Assembly (NCBI GenBank): GCA_964638865.1
Contig: CAZXBG010000106.1
Location: 1-14,805 of the forward strand
DNA length: 14,805 nucleotides
Direction: 5' to 3'
Source: UBA7236 sp964638865
GTDB lineage: Bacteria; Bacteroidota; Bacteroidia; Chitinophagales; BACL12
The position numbers and the translations under genes were made by a program. A model generated the notes under the pieces. The model saw nothing but the letters and a program-made list of their open reading frames with translations, ran no database searches and was not told the origin of the DNA. This document shows, in pieces, positions 1-7,860 of the stretch. Numbering within the stretch: the stretch's first letter is position 1; every line of letters starts with the position of its first letter.

Positions 1-13
1 ACTCATCACTCTT

Positions 14-1153
14 TCACCTCAAAATACTCCTCCCAATCACAATTCTCTGCACTTCGCTGGTTCCTTCATAAATCTGCGTGATCTTGGCGTCGCGCATTAA
101 ACGTTCTACGTGATATTCTTTTACGTAACCGTAACCTCCGTGAATTTGTACTGCTTCTACAGTTGTGCGCATGGCAACTTCGCTTGCAAAAACTTTTGCC
201 ATACTGGAAGCGAGTTCATAATTTTCGTGAGCGTCTTTTAATTGTGCTGCTTTATAAATTAATAAACGTGCAGCTTCAATTTCGGTAGCCATATCGGCTA
301 ATTTAAATTGTATAGCCTGATGTTGTGCAATTTCTTTTCCGAAGGCTTTTCTTTCTTTTGCATATTGCAATGATAATTCATAAGCACCTGAGGCAATTCC
401 TAAAGCCTGCGATGCAATTCCAATTCTTCCGCCGCCTAAAGTTTTCATTGCAAAAGAAAATCCGAAACCATCTTCCCCAATTCTGTTTTCTTTTGGAACA
501 ATTACGTCATTAAATAATAAAGTATGTGTATCACTTGCGCGAATTCCTAATTTATCTTCTTTAGCGCCGACAATAAAACCGTTCATGCCTTTTTCAACAA
601 TGAGGCAATTAATTCCTTTATGTCCTTTTTCGACACTTGTTTGCGCCATTACAAGGTAAATACTTGCAGTTCCACCGTTAGTGATCCAGTTTTTTGTTCC
701 GTTTAATAAATAATGATCACCCATATCTTCTGCCGTGGTGCGTTGTGAAGTTGCATCGCTGCCTGCTTCCGGTTCACTCAAACAAAAGGCGCCTATTTTT
801 TTTCCGGATGCGAGATCCGGTAAATATTTTTTTTTCTGTTCTTCTGACCCAAAGTTTTCTATTCCCCAGCATACCAGCGAATTATTTACGCTCATAATTA
901 CACTGCAGGAACTATCTACCTTCGAAATTTCCTCCATTGCCAAAACATAACTCATGGTATCCATTCCGCCGCCTCCGTATTCCGGAGAAACCATCATACC
1001 TAAAAATCCGAGTTCACCCATTTGTTTTACCTCTTCATAAGGATACCGCATTTCACGATCGCGATCAATTACTCCGGGTTTTAAAACATTTTGCGCAAAA
1101 TCTCTTGCCGCTTGTTTTATCATGAGGTGCTCTTCGGTTAGTTGGAAATTCAT
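14..1153 (-). CDS. Acyl-CoA dehydrogenase, short-chain/butyryl-CoA type
   Basis: The 379-residue protein is the usual full length for a cytoplasmic FAD-dependent acyl-CoA dehydrogenase, which oxidises acyl-CoA to trans-2-enoyl-CoA and passes electrons to ETF. The N-terminal helical domain starts FQLTEEHLMIK. The FAD/substrate motif CLSEPEAGSDATS and the following WITNGG lie in the middle beta domain. The C-terminal helical domain has ERKAFGKEIAQHQAIQFKLA, then IHGGYGY and QIYEGTSEVQR. The Glu of YEGTSE (about residue 363) is at the catalytic-base position of the short-chain and butyryl-CoA enzymes. The gene follows rfaE2 on the same strand after 44 bp, with no terminator or clear promoter between them, so it may be the last gene of that transcript. 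It ends in TGA, which shows that TGA is a normal stop here. Family is certain; substrate chain length is inferred from sequence flavour only. Confidence 0.95.
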   Translation of the reverse strand: MNFQLTEEHLMIKQAARDFAQNVLKPGVIDRDREMRYPYEEVKQMGELGFLGMMVSPEYGGGGMDTMSYVLAMEEISKVDSSCSVIMSVNNSLVCWGIENFGSEEQKKKYLPDLASGKKIGAFCLSEPEAGSDATSQRTTAEDMGDHYLLNGTKNWITNGGTASIYLVMAQTSVEKGHKGINCLIVEKGMNGFIVGAKEDKLGIRASDTHTLLFNDVIVPKENRIGEDGFGFSFAMKTLGGGRIGIASQALGIASGAYELSLQYAKERKAFGKEIAQHQAIQFKLADMATEIEAARLLIYKAAQLKDAHENYELASSMAKVFASEVAMRTTVEAVQIHGGYGYVKEYHVERLMRDAKITQIYEGTSEVQRIVIGRSILR

Positions 1154-1197
1154 ATCTTTTGATTTATAGTTTTATATATTTTCTTTTGCGTAAAAAA

Positions 1198-1695
1198 TTA
1201 TTGATCCGCAAGTTGATTTATTGTTTTGCTTGTGGAATAATTTTCCAGATATGGAATGATAATTACTTTTCCCCCGGTTAATTTCATGGTGTCGGCGCCA
1301 ACAATTTCTTCTGCATTATAATCTCCTCCCTTCACCAATATGTCCGGTTTTATCATTTTAATTAAAAGATCGGGAGTATCTTCCTCAAAAATAATAACGG
1401 CATCAACTGCATATAAACTCGCCAATAAAAATGCACGGTCATTCACATTATTAATTGGCCTGCTTTCTCCTTTTAATTTTTTTACAGACGCGTCCGAATT
1501 TAATCCAACAATTAAAACGGTATTGCCTTCTATTCCGCTACAAGTATTTAATAACCAGGCATGTCCCTTGTGTAAAATATCGAAACAACCATTGGTGAAA
1601 ATAATTTTTTTATTTTGAAAGCGCCATACTGATAACTTTTTAAGAAGTGATTTCTCGTCACTTATTTTTTCCAATATGGTTTCATTCTTCTTCAT
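1198..1695 (-). CDS. rfaE2: RfaE2-type D-glycero-beta-D-manno-heptose 1-phosphate adenylyltransferase
   Basis: This 165-residue cytidylyltransferase-fold protein should transfer AMP from ATP to heptose 1-phosphate to give ADP-heptose for LPS core synthesis, in the cytoplasm. FTNGCFDILHKGH (residues 33-45) holds the HxGH nucleotide-binding signature, GLNSDASV and KGESRPIN follow, and the C-terminal YSTSKTI (153-159) stands for the family's ISSTxI-like motif. The length fits a stand-alone domain II enzyme; the RfaE1 sugar-kinase domain is absent and not encoded nearby. The open frame extends upstream to 1752, but I choose the ATG at 1695. The extra 19 residues (rich in Tyr and His) are unlike the family and lie inside the flippase gene. 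With this start the gene overlaps the flippase gene end by 14 bp. A glycerol-3-phosphate cytidylyltransferase is the nearest alternative. Confidence 0.88.
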   Translation of the reverse strand: MKKNETILEKISDEKSLLKKLSVWRFQNKKIIFTNGCFDILHKGHAWLLNTCSGIEGNTVLIVGLNSDASVKKLKGESRPINNVNDRAFLLASLYAVDAVIIFEEDTPDLLIKMIKPDILVKGGDYNAEEIVGADTMKLTGGKVIIIPYLENYSTSKTINQLADQ

Positions 1696-2701
1696 GCGTA
1701 AGTTCTTTTCGGGTAACCCGTGATAAAAGTAATAATGATATTGCACCCACAAAAATAATCATTATTGTTTGTGCACTCCATGCCAGCCAACTGAAAGATA
1801 TAGCATAGGTGCGATCGAGCCCGTAAAGTGCCACAAGCGTTTCTGTTACTATCAGTTGATATGCGCCAATTCCACCGGGGGTACTTATAATCCCAACAGT
1901 TCCAAATACAAGAACAGCCAATGCCTGATTAAGGCCGAAATGTTGTGTTTGTTCGATGGCGTAAAAACATACAATTACCATTAAAAAATAGCAAACCCAG
2001 ATGAATACAGAGTAAAAAATAAAAAGTTTGAAATTTTTTAAATGGCGAATGGAATAAATTCCATCGCGCACATTCATCATCATAATTTTAAGTCGCAGGT
2101 AGGCTTCTGTGTGTTTAAATTTTTTGACTAGGAACCAAGTAAGTAAAATAAATCCGACAACAATTGCAATAATTATAATTATTGTTGTTAAACTAAATGA
2201 TATTTTTTCTGAAATAGGAATGACCACCTTATCCGTAAAAAAATCGTAGATCAATGTAAATTGTGTTACAAATAATAAAAAGGTAGCGATAAATAAAAAT
2301 AAAAGATCAATGGAGCGTTCTACAACCCAGGTTCCAAGCGCTTTATCGAAGGGGACTTTTTCATATCGCTGCATAATTCCGCAACGTGTAACTTCCCCCA
2401 ATCGCGGCACTGCCATATTGATGAGATAGGCAATCATTACAGAATAAAAAGTAGTTTTCAAACGTGGGTCATATCCCAATGGCTTCAGCATCATTTTCCA
2501 CCGCAGCGCTCTTATATAATGACTAAAAATTCCGATAACGATGGATAGCGCAACCCACCAATAATTTGCCGAACGAAACGACAAACGCAATTCGTCTTTT
2601 TGTTCCACTGTAAGATCTTTCGTGATATACCAAATGAGTGCAATTCCTATTGAAAGGAAGATCACAAATTTGAGAATATTAAAAAAGAGTTTCCTTCCCA
2701 C
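1682..2701 (-). CDS. YbhN/UPF0104-type flippase-like integral membrane protein
   Basis: The 339-residue inner-membrane protein matches the lysylphosphatidylglycerol synthase transmembrane-region family (flippase-like domain). It begins with a hydrophobic helix after RKLFFNILK and has about eight membrane segments in all. Family-typical stretches are the LINMAVPRLGEVTR region (about residues 93-106), with VVERSIDLLFLF after it, and TPGGIGAYQ (about 274-282). The soluble aminoacyl-transferase domain of full MprF proteins is absent, so it should be the membrane part alone; the transported substrate is not known. The start codon is GTG, three bases after the panD stop, with an AAAAGG-like purine run just before it, suggesting co-transcription and coupling with panD. 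Its 3' end overlaps the rfaE2 start. The family assignment is strong, but no specific function should be read into it. Confidence 0.9.
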   Translation of the reverse strand: MGRKLFFNILKFVIFLSIGIALIWYITKDLTVEQKDELRLSFRSANYWWVALSIVIGIFSHYIRALRWKMMLKPLGYDPRLKTTFYSVMIAYLINMAVPRLGEVTRCGIMQRYEKVPFDKALGTWVVERSIDLLFLFIATFLLFVTQFTLIYDFFTDKVVIPISEKISFSLTTIIIIIAIVVGFILLTWFLVKKFKHTEAYLRLKIMMMNVRDGIYSIRHLKNFKLFIFYSVFIWVCYFLMVIVCFYAIEQTQHFGLNQALAVLVFGTVGIISTPGGIGAYQLIVTETLVALYGLDRTYAISFSWLAWSAQTIMIIFVGAISLLLLSRVTRKELTHEEE

Positions 2702-2704
2702 CTT

Positions 2705-3055
2705 TTATTTAAGTGAATTGGTTTTACTGTCAGGAAAGATTACTGTTGGCATAAACTTTTTTGCTTCCTCAAATTCCATAGAGGCATAAGCGCAAATGAT
2801 CACAATATCTTCGGGTTCCACCTTGCGTGCCGCCGGTCCATTTAAACAAATAACACCCGAGCCGCGCTCCCCTTTTATGATGTAGGTTTCCAGTCTTTCC
2901 CCATTCACCAGGTTGAGCACCTGTACTTTTTCATTTTCTATCATATTCGCAGCATCCATAAGGTCTTCATCAATGGTTATACTGCCTATATAGTTGAGAT
3001 TCGCCTCCGTTACCCTGACACGGTGAATCTTGCTTTTTAAGATTTCTATACGCAT
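2705..3055 (-). CDS. panD: Aspartate 1-decarboxylase, pyruvoyl-dependent proenzyme
   Basis: PanD decarboxylates L-aspartate to beta-alanine for pantothenate synthesis. The 116-residue length is normal. The N-terminus IEILKSKIHRVRVTEA is canonical. The self-processing site is Gly24-Ser25 (in YIGSITID), where cleavage creates the pyruvoyl cofactor on Ser25. Arg54 and Tyr58 (ERLETY), needed for substrate binding and catalysis in characterised enzymes, are present, as is NGPAAR. The start at 3055 agrees exactly with the family. Downstream is the flippase gene after 3 bp. Upstream is panC, separated by the assembly gap. A TACCTTTG -7-like element sits 9-16 bases before the start, so the gene may have its own promoter. 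Confidence 0.97.
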   Translation of the reverse strand: MRIEILKSKIHRVRVTEANLNYIGSITIDEDLMDAANMIENEKVQVLNLVNGERLETYIIKGERGSGVICLNGPAARKVEPEDIVIICAYASMEFEEAKKFMPTVIFPDSKTNSLK

Positions 3056-3063
3056 AGCGGGTG

Positions 3064-3071
3064 CAAAGGTA
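3064..3071 (-). promoter_or_regulatory. Candidate Bacteroidota -7 element just upstream of panD
   Basis: The minus strand reads TACCTTTG, a full match to the Bacteroidota -7 consensus TAnnTTTG. It ends only 8 bases before the panD ATG, so transcription starting about 7 bases downstream would give a nearly leaderless message. The matching -33 element would fall at about 3091-3095, inside the run of N, and cannot be inspected. A chance match in AT-rich DNA is possible. Confidence 0.35.
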
Positions 3072-3089
3072 GGGGAAAATGTACCAATG

Positions 3090-3189
3090 NNNNNNNNNNN
3101 NNNNNNNNNNNNNNNNNNNNNNNNNNNNNNNNNNNNNNNNNNNNNNNNNNNNNNNNNNNNNNNNNNNNNNNNNNNNNNNNNNNNNNNNN
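3090..3189. other. Assembly gap of exactly 100 N
   Basis: The 100 consecutive N are a conventional placeholder for a gap of unknown size. The panC frame enters the gap at residue 148 of an enzyme normally near 280 residues, while panD begins only 34 bases beyond it. At least about 400 bases must therefore be missing, unless panC is truly broken. The open frame that continues across the N into 2970 is an artefact; the protein after the gap is in a different, meaningless frame. Confidence 0.95.
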
Positions 3190-3635
3190 CCGAGAAACAG
3201 TTTATCGGGTAAAACGATCTCTAAAAGTATTTTTACAACCTGTGCTACTCCTGCAAAGTGTCCCGGGCGACTAGCTCCTTCCAGTAGCGTTTCTATCCCC
3301 CCAAAACTGAATTTTTCGGTAGCAGCTTCCCCGATAGGATAAATATCGGTCACTTCGGGTAGATATAATATATCGCAACCAGCAGCTTCCAGCATATATA
3401 TATCGTTTTCAATGGGACGCGGGTACTTTTCGAGATCTTTTGGGTCGTTAAACTGCGTTGGGTTGACAAAAATGCTGCAAACAGTGATGTCTGAAGCCCC
3501 TTTGCTCACTGAAATGAGTGAAATATGACCTTGATGCAATGCTCCCATGGTGGGTACAAAACCGATTTTTTGTCCTGTAGACCTCAGCTTTTGGAGTAAA
3601 GGTGTTAATGAATTGCGGTGTTTTATGATCTGCAT
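3190..3635 (-). CDS. panC: Pantothenate synthetase, N-terminal part (3' end lost in gap)
   Basis: PanC condenses pantoate with beta-alanine, using ATP, to give pantothenate, and so uses the product of the adjacent panD. The 148 visible residues show FVPTMGALHQGH with the HxGH nucleotide-binding motif (His34-His37), then SIFVNPTQFN and YPRPIENDI, the pantoate-binding region EKFSFGG, and RPGHFAGVAQVV. This is the N-terminal Rossmann half. The KMSKS-like loop and C-terminal domain would lie in the assembly gap. The start at 3635 gives the normal beginning MQIIKHRNSL. The gene diverges from the GT5-like gene at 3806. It is probably intact in the genome and cut only by the assembly. Confidence 0.93.
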
Positions 3636-3805
3636 GCCTCGATTTTACTGGATTTTAGCTGGTTTTGACTGTTCCTGATCTATTTTCAAAAAGTACTTGC
3701 ATAAGTAAATTCTAAACTATATTTTGTAACTTTGCAGCTCAAAATTAAACTTCTGAACAGACTTAAGAAGTTGCGGCTACGCAAAATAACTAAACTACAA
3801 TATCT
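3636..3805. promoter_or_regulatory. Divergent intergenic region between panC and the GT5-like operon
   Basis: The 170 bp separate genes read in opposite directions and should hold both promoters. On the plus strand TAACTTTG (3727-3734) is a good -7 element. On the minus strand TAATTTTG (3740-3747) also matches the -7 consensus. If both are real, the two polymerase footprints would overlap. The plus-strand leader after 3741 has two small inverted repeats: CTTCT/AGAAG (3750-3754 and 3766-3770) and TTGCG/CGCAA (3771-3775 and 3780-3784, 4-base loop). No convincing -33 element at 19-21 bp spacing was found for either direction. Confidence 0.45.
3727..3734 (+). promoter_or_regulatory. Candidate -7 element for the GT5/DUF4270/glmS operon
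   Basis: TAACTTTG matches the Bacteroidota -7 consensus TAnnTTTG and lies 71 bases before the start at 3806, predicting a leader of about 65 bases. The same octamer occurs on the minus strand upstream of the superoxide dismutase gene. The nearest TTG (3697-3699) is 27 bases upstream, too far for a normal -33 element. Confidence 0.42.
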
Positions 3806-4615
3806 ATGAGTAAGAAAAGAGTGTTGATTATAACGCAGGAAATGCAACCTTATTTAAATGGATCAGATATAGGAGATATAGCAAGAGCACTTCCGCAATA
3901 TATTCAGGATCAGGGAAGCGAGATCAGAGTTTTAATGCCAAGGTATGGTGTAATTAATGAAAGAAGACACCGTTTACACGAAGTTGTAAGGTTGAGTGGA
4001 ATGAATATCATTCTGAATGACGATGATTATCCCCTCATTATAAAAGTAGCTTCAGTACCCGGAGCGCGAATGCAGGTTTATTTTTTGGATAATGACGATC
4101 TTTTTAAGAGAAAATATATTTTCCACGACGAGAACGAAAAGTTTTATGAAGACAATGCAGAGCGTATGGTGTTTTTCTGTAAAGCAGCTTTAGAAACAGT
4201 GAAGAAATTCCAGTGGGCACCGGATATAATCCATTGCCATGGCTGGATGACAAGTCTTATCCCAATGTATATTAAAACTGCTTACAAAAGCGAACCAGTG
4301 TTTCAAAACACTAAAGTGGTTTACTCGATGTATGACGGCATGTTCAAAGAAACTTTATCTAAAGAGAAGTTTTTAGAAAAAGCGCCTATCAGTGTAAATA
4401 TTGAAAAAACCGATCTTGCACAATATGCCGAATATAACCATATAGGTTTATGTAAAGGTGCCGCTTCTTTTTCCGACGGTGTAATTATCGGAAGCAAAGA
4501 AATAGATAAAGACATCTCCAAGTATTTGAAAGCATCAGGAAAACCGGTTCTGGAATTTACAGAAGAAGATTATCTGACAAAATACAGTGAATTTTATAAC
4601 AAACTGGATCAATAA
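3806..4615 (+). CDS. Half-length glycogen/starch synthase-like protein (GT5 N-terminal domain only)
   Basis: The 269-residue protein resembles the N-terminal Rossmann domain of glycogen synthase: VLIITQEMQPYLNGSDIGDIARALPQ at the start, VLMPRYG (42-48), and the conserved DIIHCHGWMTSLIP (140-153). A full GT5 enzyme has about 480 residues. The whole C-terminal nucleotide-binding domain is missing, and the ADP-glucose-binding KTGGL near residue 15 is replaced by LNGSD. Normal glycogen synthase activity is therefore doubtful. I recall short proteins of this kind annotated as glycogen/starch synthase beside DUF4270 genes in many Bacteroidota, which points to a conserved, non-decaying family rather than a truncation. 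It ends in TAA with no frame damage. The next gene starts 28 bases later on the same strand, so it is probably the first gene of an operon ending in glmS. Confidence 0.85.
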   Translation: MSKKRVLIITQEMQPYLNGSDIGDIARALPQYIQDQGSEIRVLMPRYGVINERRHRLHEVVRLSGMNIILNDDDYPLIIKVASVPGARMQVYFLDNDDLFKRKYIFHDENEKFYEDNAERMVFFCKAALETVKKFQWAPDIIHCHGWMTSLIPMYIKTAYKSEPVFQNTKVVYSMYDGMFKETLSKEKFLEKAPISVNIEKTDLAQYAEYNHIGLCKGAASFSDGVIIGSKEIDKDISKYLKASGKPVLEFTEEDYLTKYSEFYNKLDQ

Positions 4616-4643
4616 TTTCCATAAACATTCCGTTATAGGCCTG

Positions 4644-5996
4644 ATGAAAAATGCAGCTTTGATTATTGTTGGCGGGTTGATAATATTAACAGCTTCATGC
4701 CGAAAATCGAATTTTATTGGGGAAGAATTACTGCCCGAGGAAGATTTCCTGAATTCTACACGTGTAGATACTTTTAAAATTGTTACTTATACTGAAGTTG
4801 ATGACTCTGTAGTTACCAGCCAGAATGTATTTTTTGCATTAGGCAGTATCAGCAGCGAAACCTACGGCAACTCAACCGGAAATATTTATTCGCAGGTTTT
4901 ATTGCCTACCAATAATTTATTTTTTGGCGCTGCACCCGGAATTGATTCCATTGTAGTTACTATAGATTATGCAGGCTACTATGGAGACACAGAAGCCCAA
5001 CATACTGTTTCTGTTTTTCGAATGACAGAAAGGCTAGAATCGGGACGATTATATTATTCTGATGCGAGATTTCATGTTTTACCTATTCCAATAGGCAAAA
5101 AGAAAGAGTTTGTACCAAATTTATCAGATAGCGTGGTATTGGCAGACGGAACTATTTATGAACCGCATTTACGCATTAAATTATTTGATTCTTTCGGTCA
5201 AAATTTATTAAATCTGGATACAACGGTGCTGGAAAATGATACAAGTTTCCTAAGTTTTTTGCAAGGGATATATATTGAAGCAGATACACTTACGGATGGC
5301 TTTTCCAACGGTATCATGTATTTTGATATGGCTTCAACACTCTCCGGTTTGCGTATTTATTATCACAACAGTGAAGCAGATTCGCTGTCTGTTGTTCTGC
5401 CTTTCACAGGTGTGAAAACAAACAGATTTACACATAGTTATGCAGCAGACACCCCGGTAAAAACTGCTTTATTATTGCCTGATTCCATCAATGGAGATCA
5501 ACAAACTTTTGTGCAGGGTTTTGGCGGATTGCGAACTATTGTGAAATTCCCCACGCTCAAAAATCTTCAGGATGTATCTATCAATAAGGCAGAACTTGTT
5601 TTAACAGTTACCTCCTACGATGGCCGCGAATTTGCACCGCCTCCCAAAATCCAGTTAGTGCAATTGGATTCTACAGGAAACAATTTTTATTATTTGGCAC
5701 TTTATAGCATAGAAGTTTATTCTTCTATAGTAGACGATAATTTTGGAACTAATAATATAGGAGGAACTGTTACCAGGGCAGAAAGTGATGCAGGAAGGTT
5801 TGTTTTTCAATATAAATATATCATTACGGAGCATGTACAGGAGATATTGCAGGGCTCGATAGAAAATTATGGATTTGCTTTGATCTGTCAGCCCGGAAAC
5901 AGAATACCAAATGCCGTAACTTTAGGTGGAGTTCAATCAGACAGAGATTTTTTTAAACCAAGTCTCTCTATTACATACACAACGATAAATAAATAA
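4644..5996 (+). CDS. DUF4270 family lipoprotein
   Basis: The protein (450 residues from this start) has a lipoprotein signal peptide: Lys-Asn, a hydrophobic stretch, then LTASC with the lipid-bearing Cys19, followed by RKSNFIGEELLPEE. It should be a periplasmic or outer-membrane lipoprotein. The body is beta-rich, with phrases typical of DUF4270 such as GIDSIVVTIDY in the N-terminal half and the C-terminal GFALICQPGN and PSLSITYT. Its function is unknown. The frame is open from an ATG at 4587, but that start would overlap the previous gene by 29 bp and add 19 polar residues before the signal peptide, so ATG 4644 is preferred. glmS begins four bases after the stop, indicating co-transcription. 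Position in a GT5-like/glmS operon suggests an envelope-glycan link, which is inference only. Confidence 0.88.
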   Translation: MKNAALIIVGGLIILTASCRKSNFIGEELLPEEDFLNSTRVDTFKIVTYTEVDDSVVTSQNVFFALGSISSETYGNSTGNIYSQVLLPTNNLFFGAAPGIDSIVVTIDYAGYYGDTEAQHTVSVFRMTERLESGRLYYSDARFHVLPIPIGKKKEFVPNLSDSVVLADGTIYEPHLRIKLFDSFGQNLLNLDTTVLENDTSFLSFLQGIYIEADTLTDGFSNGIMYFDMASTLSGLRIYYHNSEADSLSVVLPFTGVKTNRFTHSYAADTPVKTALLLPDSINGDQQTFVQGFGGLRTIVKFPTLKNLQDVSINKAELVLTVTSYDGREFAPPPKIQLVQLDSTGNNFYYLALYSIEVYSSIVDDNFGTNNIGGTVTRAESDAGRFVFQYKYIITEHVQEILQGSIENYGFALICQPGNRIPNAVTLGGVQSDRDFFKPSLSITYTTINK

Positions 5997-6000
5997 CAGT

Positions 6001-7839
6001 ATGTGTGGTATAGTAGGTTATATCGGGCATCGTCAGGCTTTCCCGGTAATAATAAAGGGCCTGCATCGTTTAGAGTATCGCGGTTACGATAGTGCCGGAG
6101 TGGCATTATTAAATGGCGATCTCAATATCTATAAAATTGCCGGCAAAGTAGCCGAATTGGAAAAAGAAGCAGAAGGTAAAAATACGGAAGGTACCTGCGG
6201 AATAGGGCATACCCGATGGGCTACACATGGCGAACCGAATACCACCAACGCGCATCCCCACGTAAGCGAAAGCAAAAATCTTGCAATTATACATAATGGT
6301 ATTATTGAAAATTACGCTTCTTTAAAAACGGAATTAATTAAACGAGGACATCAGTTTTTATCCGATACCGATACAGAAGTATTAATTCATTTAATTGAAG
6401 ACATTCAGTTAAATGAAAAAACAGATTTGGTAGAAGCAGTGCGCATTGCATTAAATCAGGTGATAGGTGCTTATGCAATTGTAATTATTTCAAAAGACAA
6501 TCCGGATATTTTAATAGCAGCAAGAAAATCATCACCACTTGTTATTGGAATTGGGGAGGATGAATTTTTTATTGCGAGTGATGCGAGTCCACTCATTGAA
6601 TATACACGAAATGTGGTGTATTTGAATGATGAAGAAATTGCAGTGGTGAGCAGAACAAATGAATTGGTAATTAAAACAATTCACAATGAAAATATAACGC
6701 CTTACATGCAGGAATTGCAAATGCAATTAGACATGATTGAAAAGGGTGGATATGATCATTATATGCTCAAAGAAATTTATGAGCAACCCATTTCCATTAA
6801 AGACAGTATGCGCGGAAGATTGATCGGGTCAAAAAATTCGATCGTGTTGGGCGGAATTAAGGAATATGAAAAGAAATTAATTAATGCAAAAAGGATCATC
6901 ATTATCGGTTGTGGTACTTCCTGGCATGCGGGATTGGTTGGTGAATATTTATTTGAAGATCTTGCGCGTATTCCAACAGAGGTAGAGTATGCAAGTGAAT
7001 TCCGTTATCGCAATCCGGTTATTAGTGAAGAAGATATTGTAATTGCAATTTCACAAAGCGGAGAAACTGCTGATACGCTTGCAGCAATTGAATTAGCAAA
7101 AGCAAAAGGCGCAACTATATTTGGAATTTGTAATGTGGTGGGGTCTTCTATTCCGCGCACAACACATGCAGGTTCCTACACGCATGCCGGTCCGGAAATT
7201 GGTGTTGCAAGTACCAAAGCATTTACCGCACAGGTTACAGTACTCACTATGATGGCATTAAGTATTGCGAGAAAAAGAGGAACAATTCCGGAAAGTAAAT
7301 ATCAGGCCATTGCAATTGAATTAAGTAAAATTCCGGAAAAGGTGCAAGTTGTTTTAAAGTCAAACGAACACATCAAACAAATGGCGGAAGAATATATGCA
7401 TGTAAGCAATTTTTTGTATTTGGGAAGGGGATATAATTTCCCGGTTGCTTTAGAAGGTGCATTAAAATTAAAAGAGATCTCCTATATACACGCCGAAGGA
7501 TATCCTGCAGCGGAAATGAAACATGGACCCATTGCATTAATTGATGAAAATATGCCCGTAGTTGTTGTTGCAACAAACATGAGTGCCCACGACAAGATCA
7601 TCAGCAATATTCAGGAAATTAAAGCGCGTAAAGGAAGAATTATCGCCATCATTTCCGAAAGTGATACAGTTATTGAAGCCATGGCAGAACATGTAATTCG
7701 AATTCCGGATACCGAAGATGCTTTAACTCCTTTATTAAGTGTAATTCCATTGCAATTACTTGCCTATCATATTGCTGTCCGTTTAGGAAGAAATGTTGAT
7801 CAGCCGAGGAATTTGGCAAAGAGTGTTACGGTGGAATAG
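6001..7839 (+). CDS. glmS: Glutamine-fructose-6-phosphate aminotransferase (isomerizing)
   Basis: GlmS makes glucosamine 6-phosphate from fructose 6-phosphate and glutamine, the first step towards UDP-GlcNAc for peptidoglycan and LPS. The 612 residues are full length. MCGIVGYIG exposes Cys2 as the glutaminase nucleophile after Met removal. HRLEYRGYDSAG, GHTRWATHGEPN and HNGIIENY complete the glutaminase domain (about 1-240). Two SIS domains follow, with CGTSWHAG (from Cys304), SQSGETADT, STKAFTAQ (404-411) and ALEGALKLKEISY. The C-terminal tail DQPRNLAKSVTVE is canonical. The gene follows DUF4270 by four bases. Its last 159 bp and about 21 bp of 3' flank recur in diverged form at 9511-9690. 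No intrinsic terminator is visible after the stop, only a 5-bp inverted repeat at 7847-7859. Confidence 0.98.
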   Translation: MCGIVGYIGHRQAFPVIIKGLHRLEYRGYDSAGVALLNGDLNIYKIAGKVAELEKEAEGKNTEGTCGIGHTRWATHGEPNTTNAHPHVSESKNLAIIHNGIIENYASLKTELIKRGHQFLSDTDTEVLIHLIEDIQLNEKTDLVEAVRIALNQVIGAYAIVIISKDNPDILIAARKSSPLVIGIGEDEFFIASDASPLIEYTRNVVYLNDEEIAVVSRTNELVIKTIHNENITPYMQELQMQLDMIEKGGYDHYMLKEIYEQPISIKDSMRGRLIGSKNSIVLGGIKEYEKKLINAKRIIIIGCGTSWHAGLVGEYLFEDLARIPTEVEYASEFRYRNPVISEEDIVIAISQSGETADTLAAIELAKAKGATIFGICNVVGSSIPRTTHAGSYTHAGPEIGVASTKAFTAQVTVLTMMALSIARKRGTIPESKYQAIAIELSKIPEKVQVVLKSNEHIKQMAEEYMHVSNFLYLGRGYNFPVALEGALKLKEISYIHAEGYPAAEMKHGPIALIDENMPVVVVATNMSAHDKIISNIQEIKARKGRIIAIISESDTVIEAMAEHVIRIPDTEDALTPLLSVIPLQLLAYHIAVRLGRNVDQPRNLAKSVTVE

Positions 7840-7860
7840 AGTAAAGCAGATTTCATCTGA
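7680..7860 (+). repeat. Direct repeat, copy A: intact 3' end of glmS plus flank
   Basis: The last 52 codons and stop of glmS (7681-7839) plus about 21 bases of 3' flank match 9511-9690 in the same orientation. By hand alignment the coding part differs by 20 substitutions and one inserted base in copy B, about 87% identity. Fourteen of the 20 changes are at third codon positions. Similarity continues past the stop up to the sequence AGATTTCATcTGA and ends there. Before 7680 the two sequences are unrelated. Confidence 0.93.

Noticed and set aside
1696..1752. Longer start for the heptose-phosphate adenylyltransferase
   Set aside because: The extra 19 residues lie inside the flippase gene and do not look like the family; the ATG at 1695 gives the usual N-terminus.
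2970..3635. Open frame of 221 codons running through the run of N
   Set aside because: The part after the N is out of frame with panC and overlaps the panD start. Only 3190-3635 is real panC sequence.
4587..4643. Longer start for the DUF4270 lipoprotein
   Set aside because: It would put 19 mostly polar residues before the signal peptide and overlap the previous gene; ATG 4644 gives a normal lipoprotein signal.
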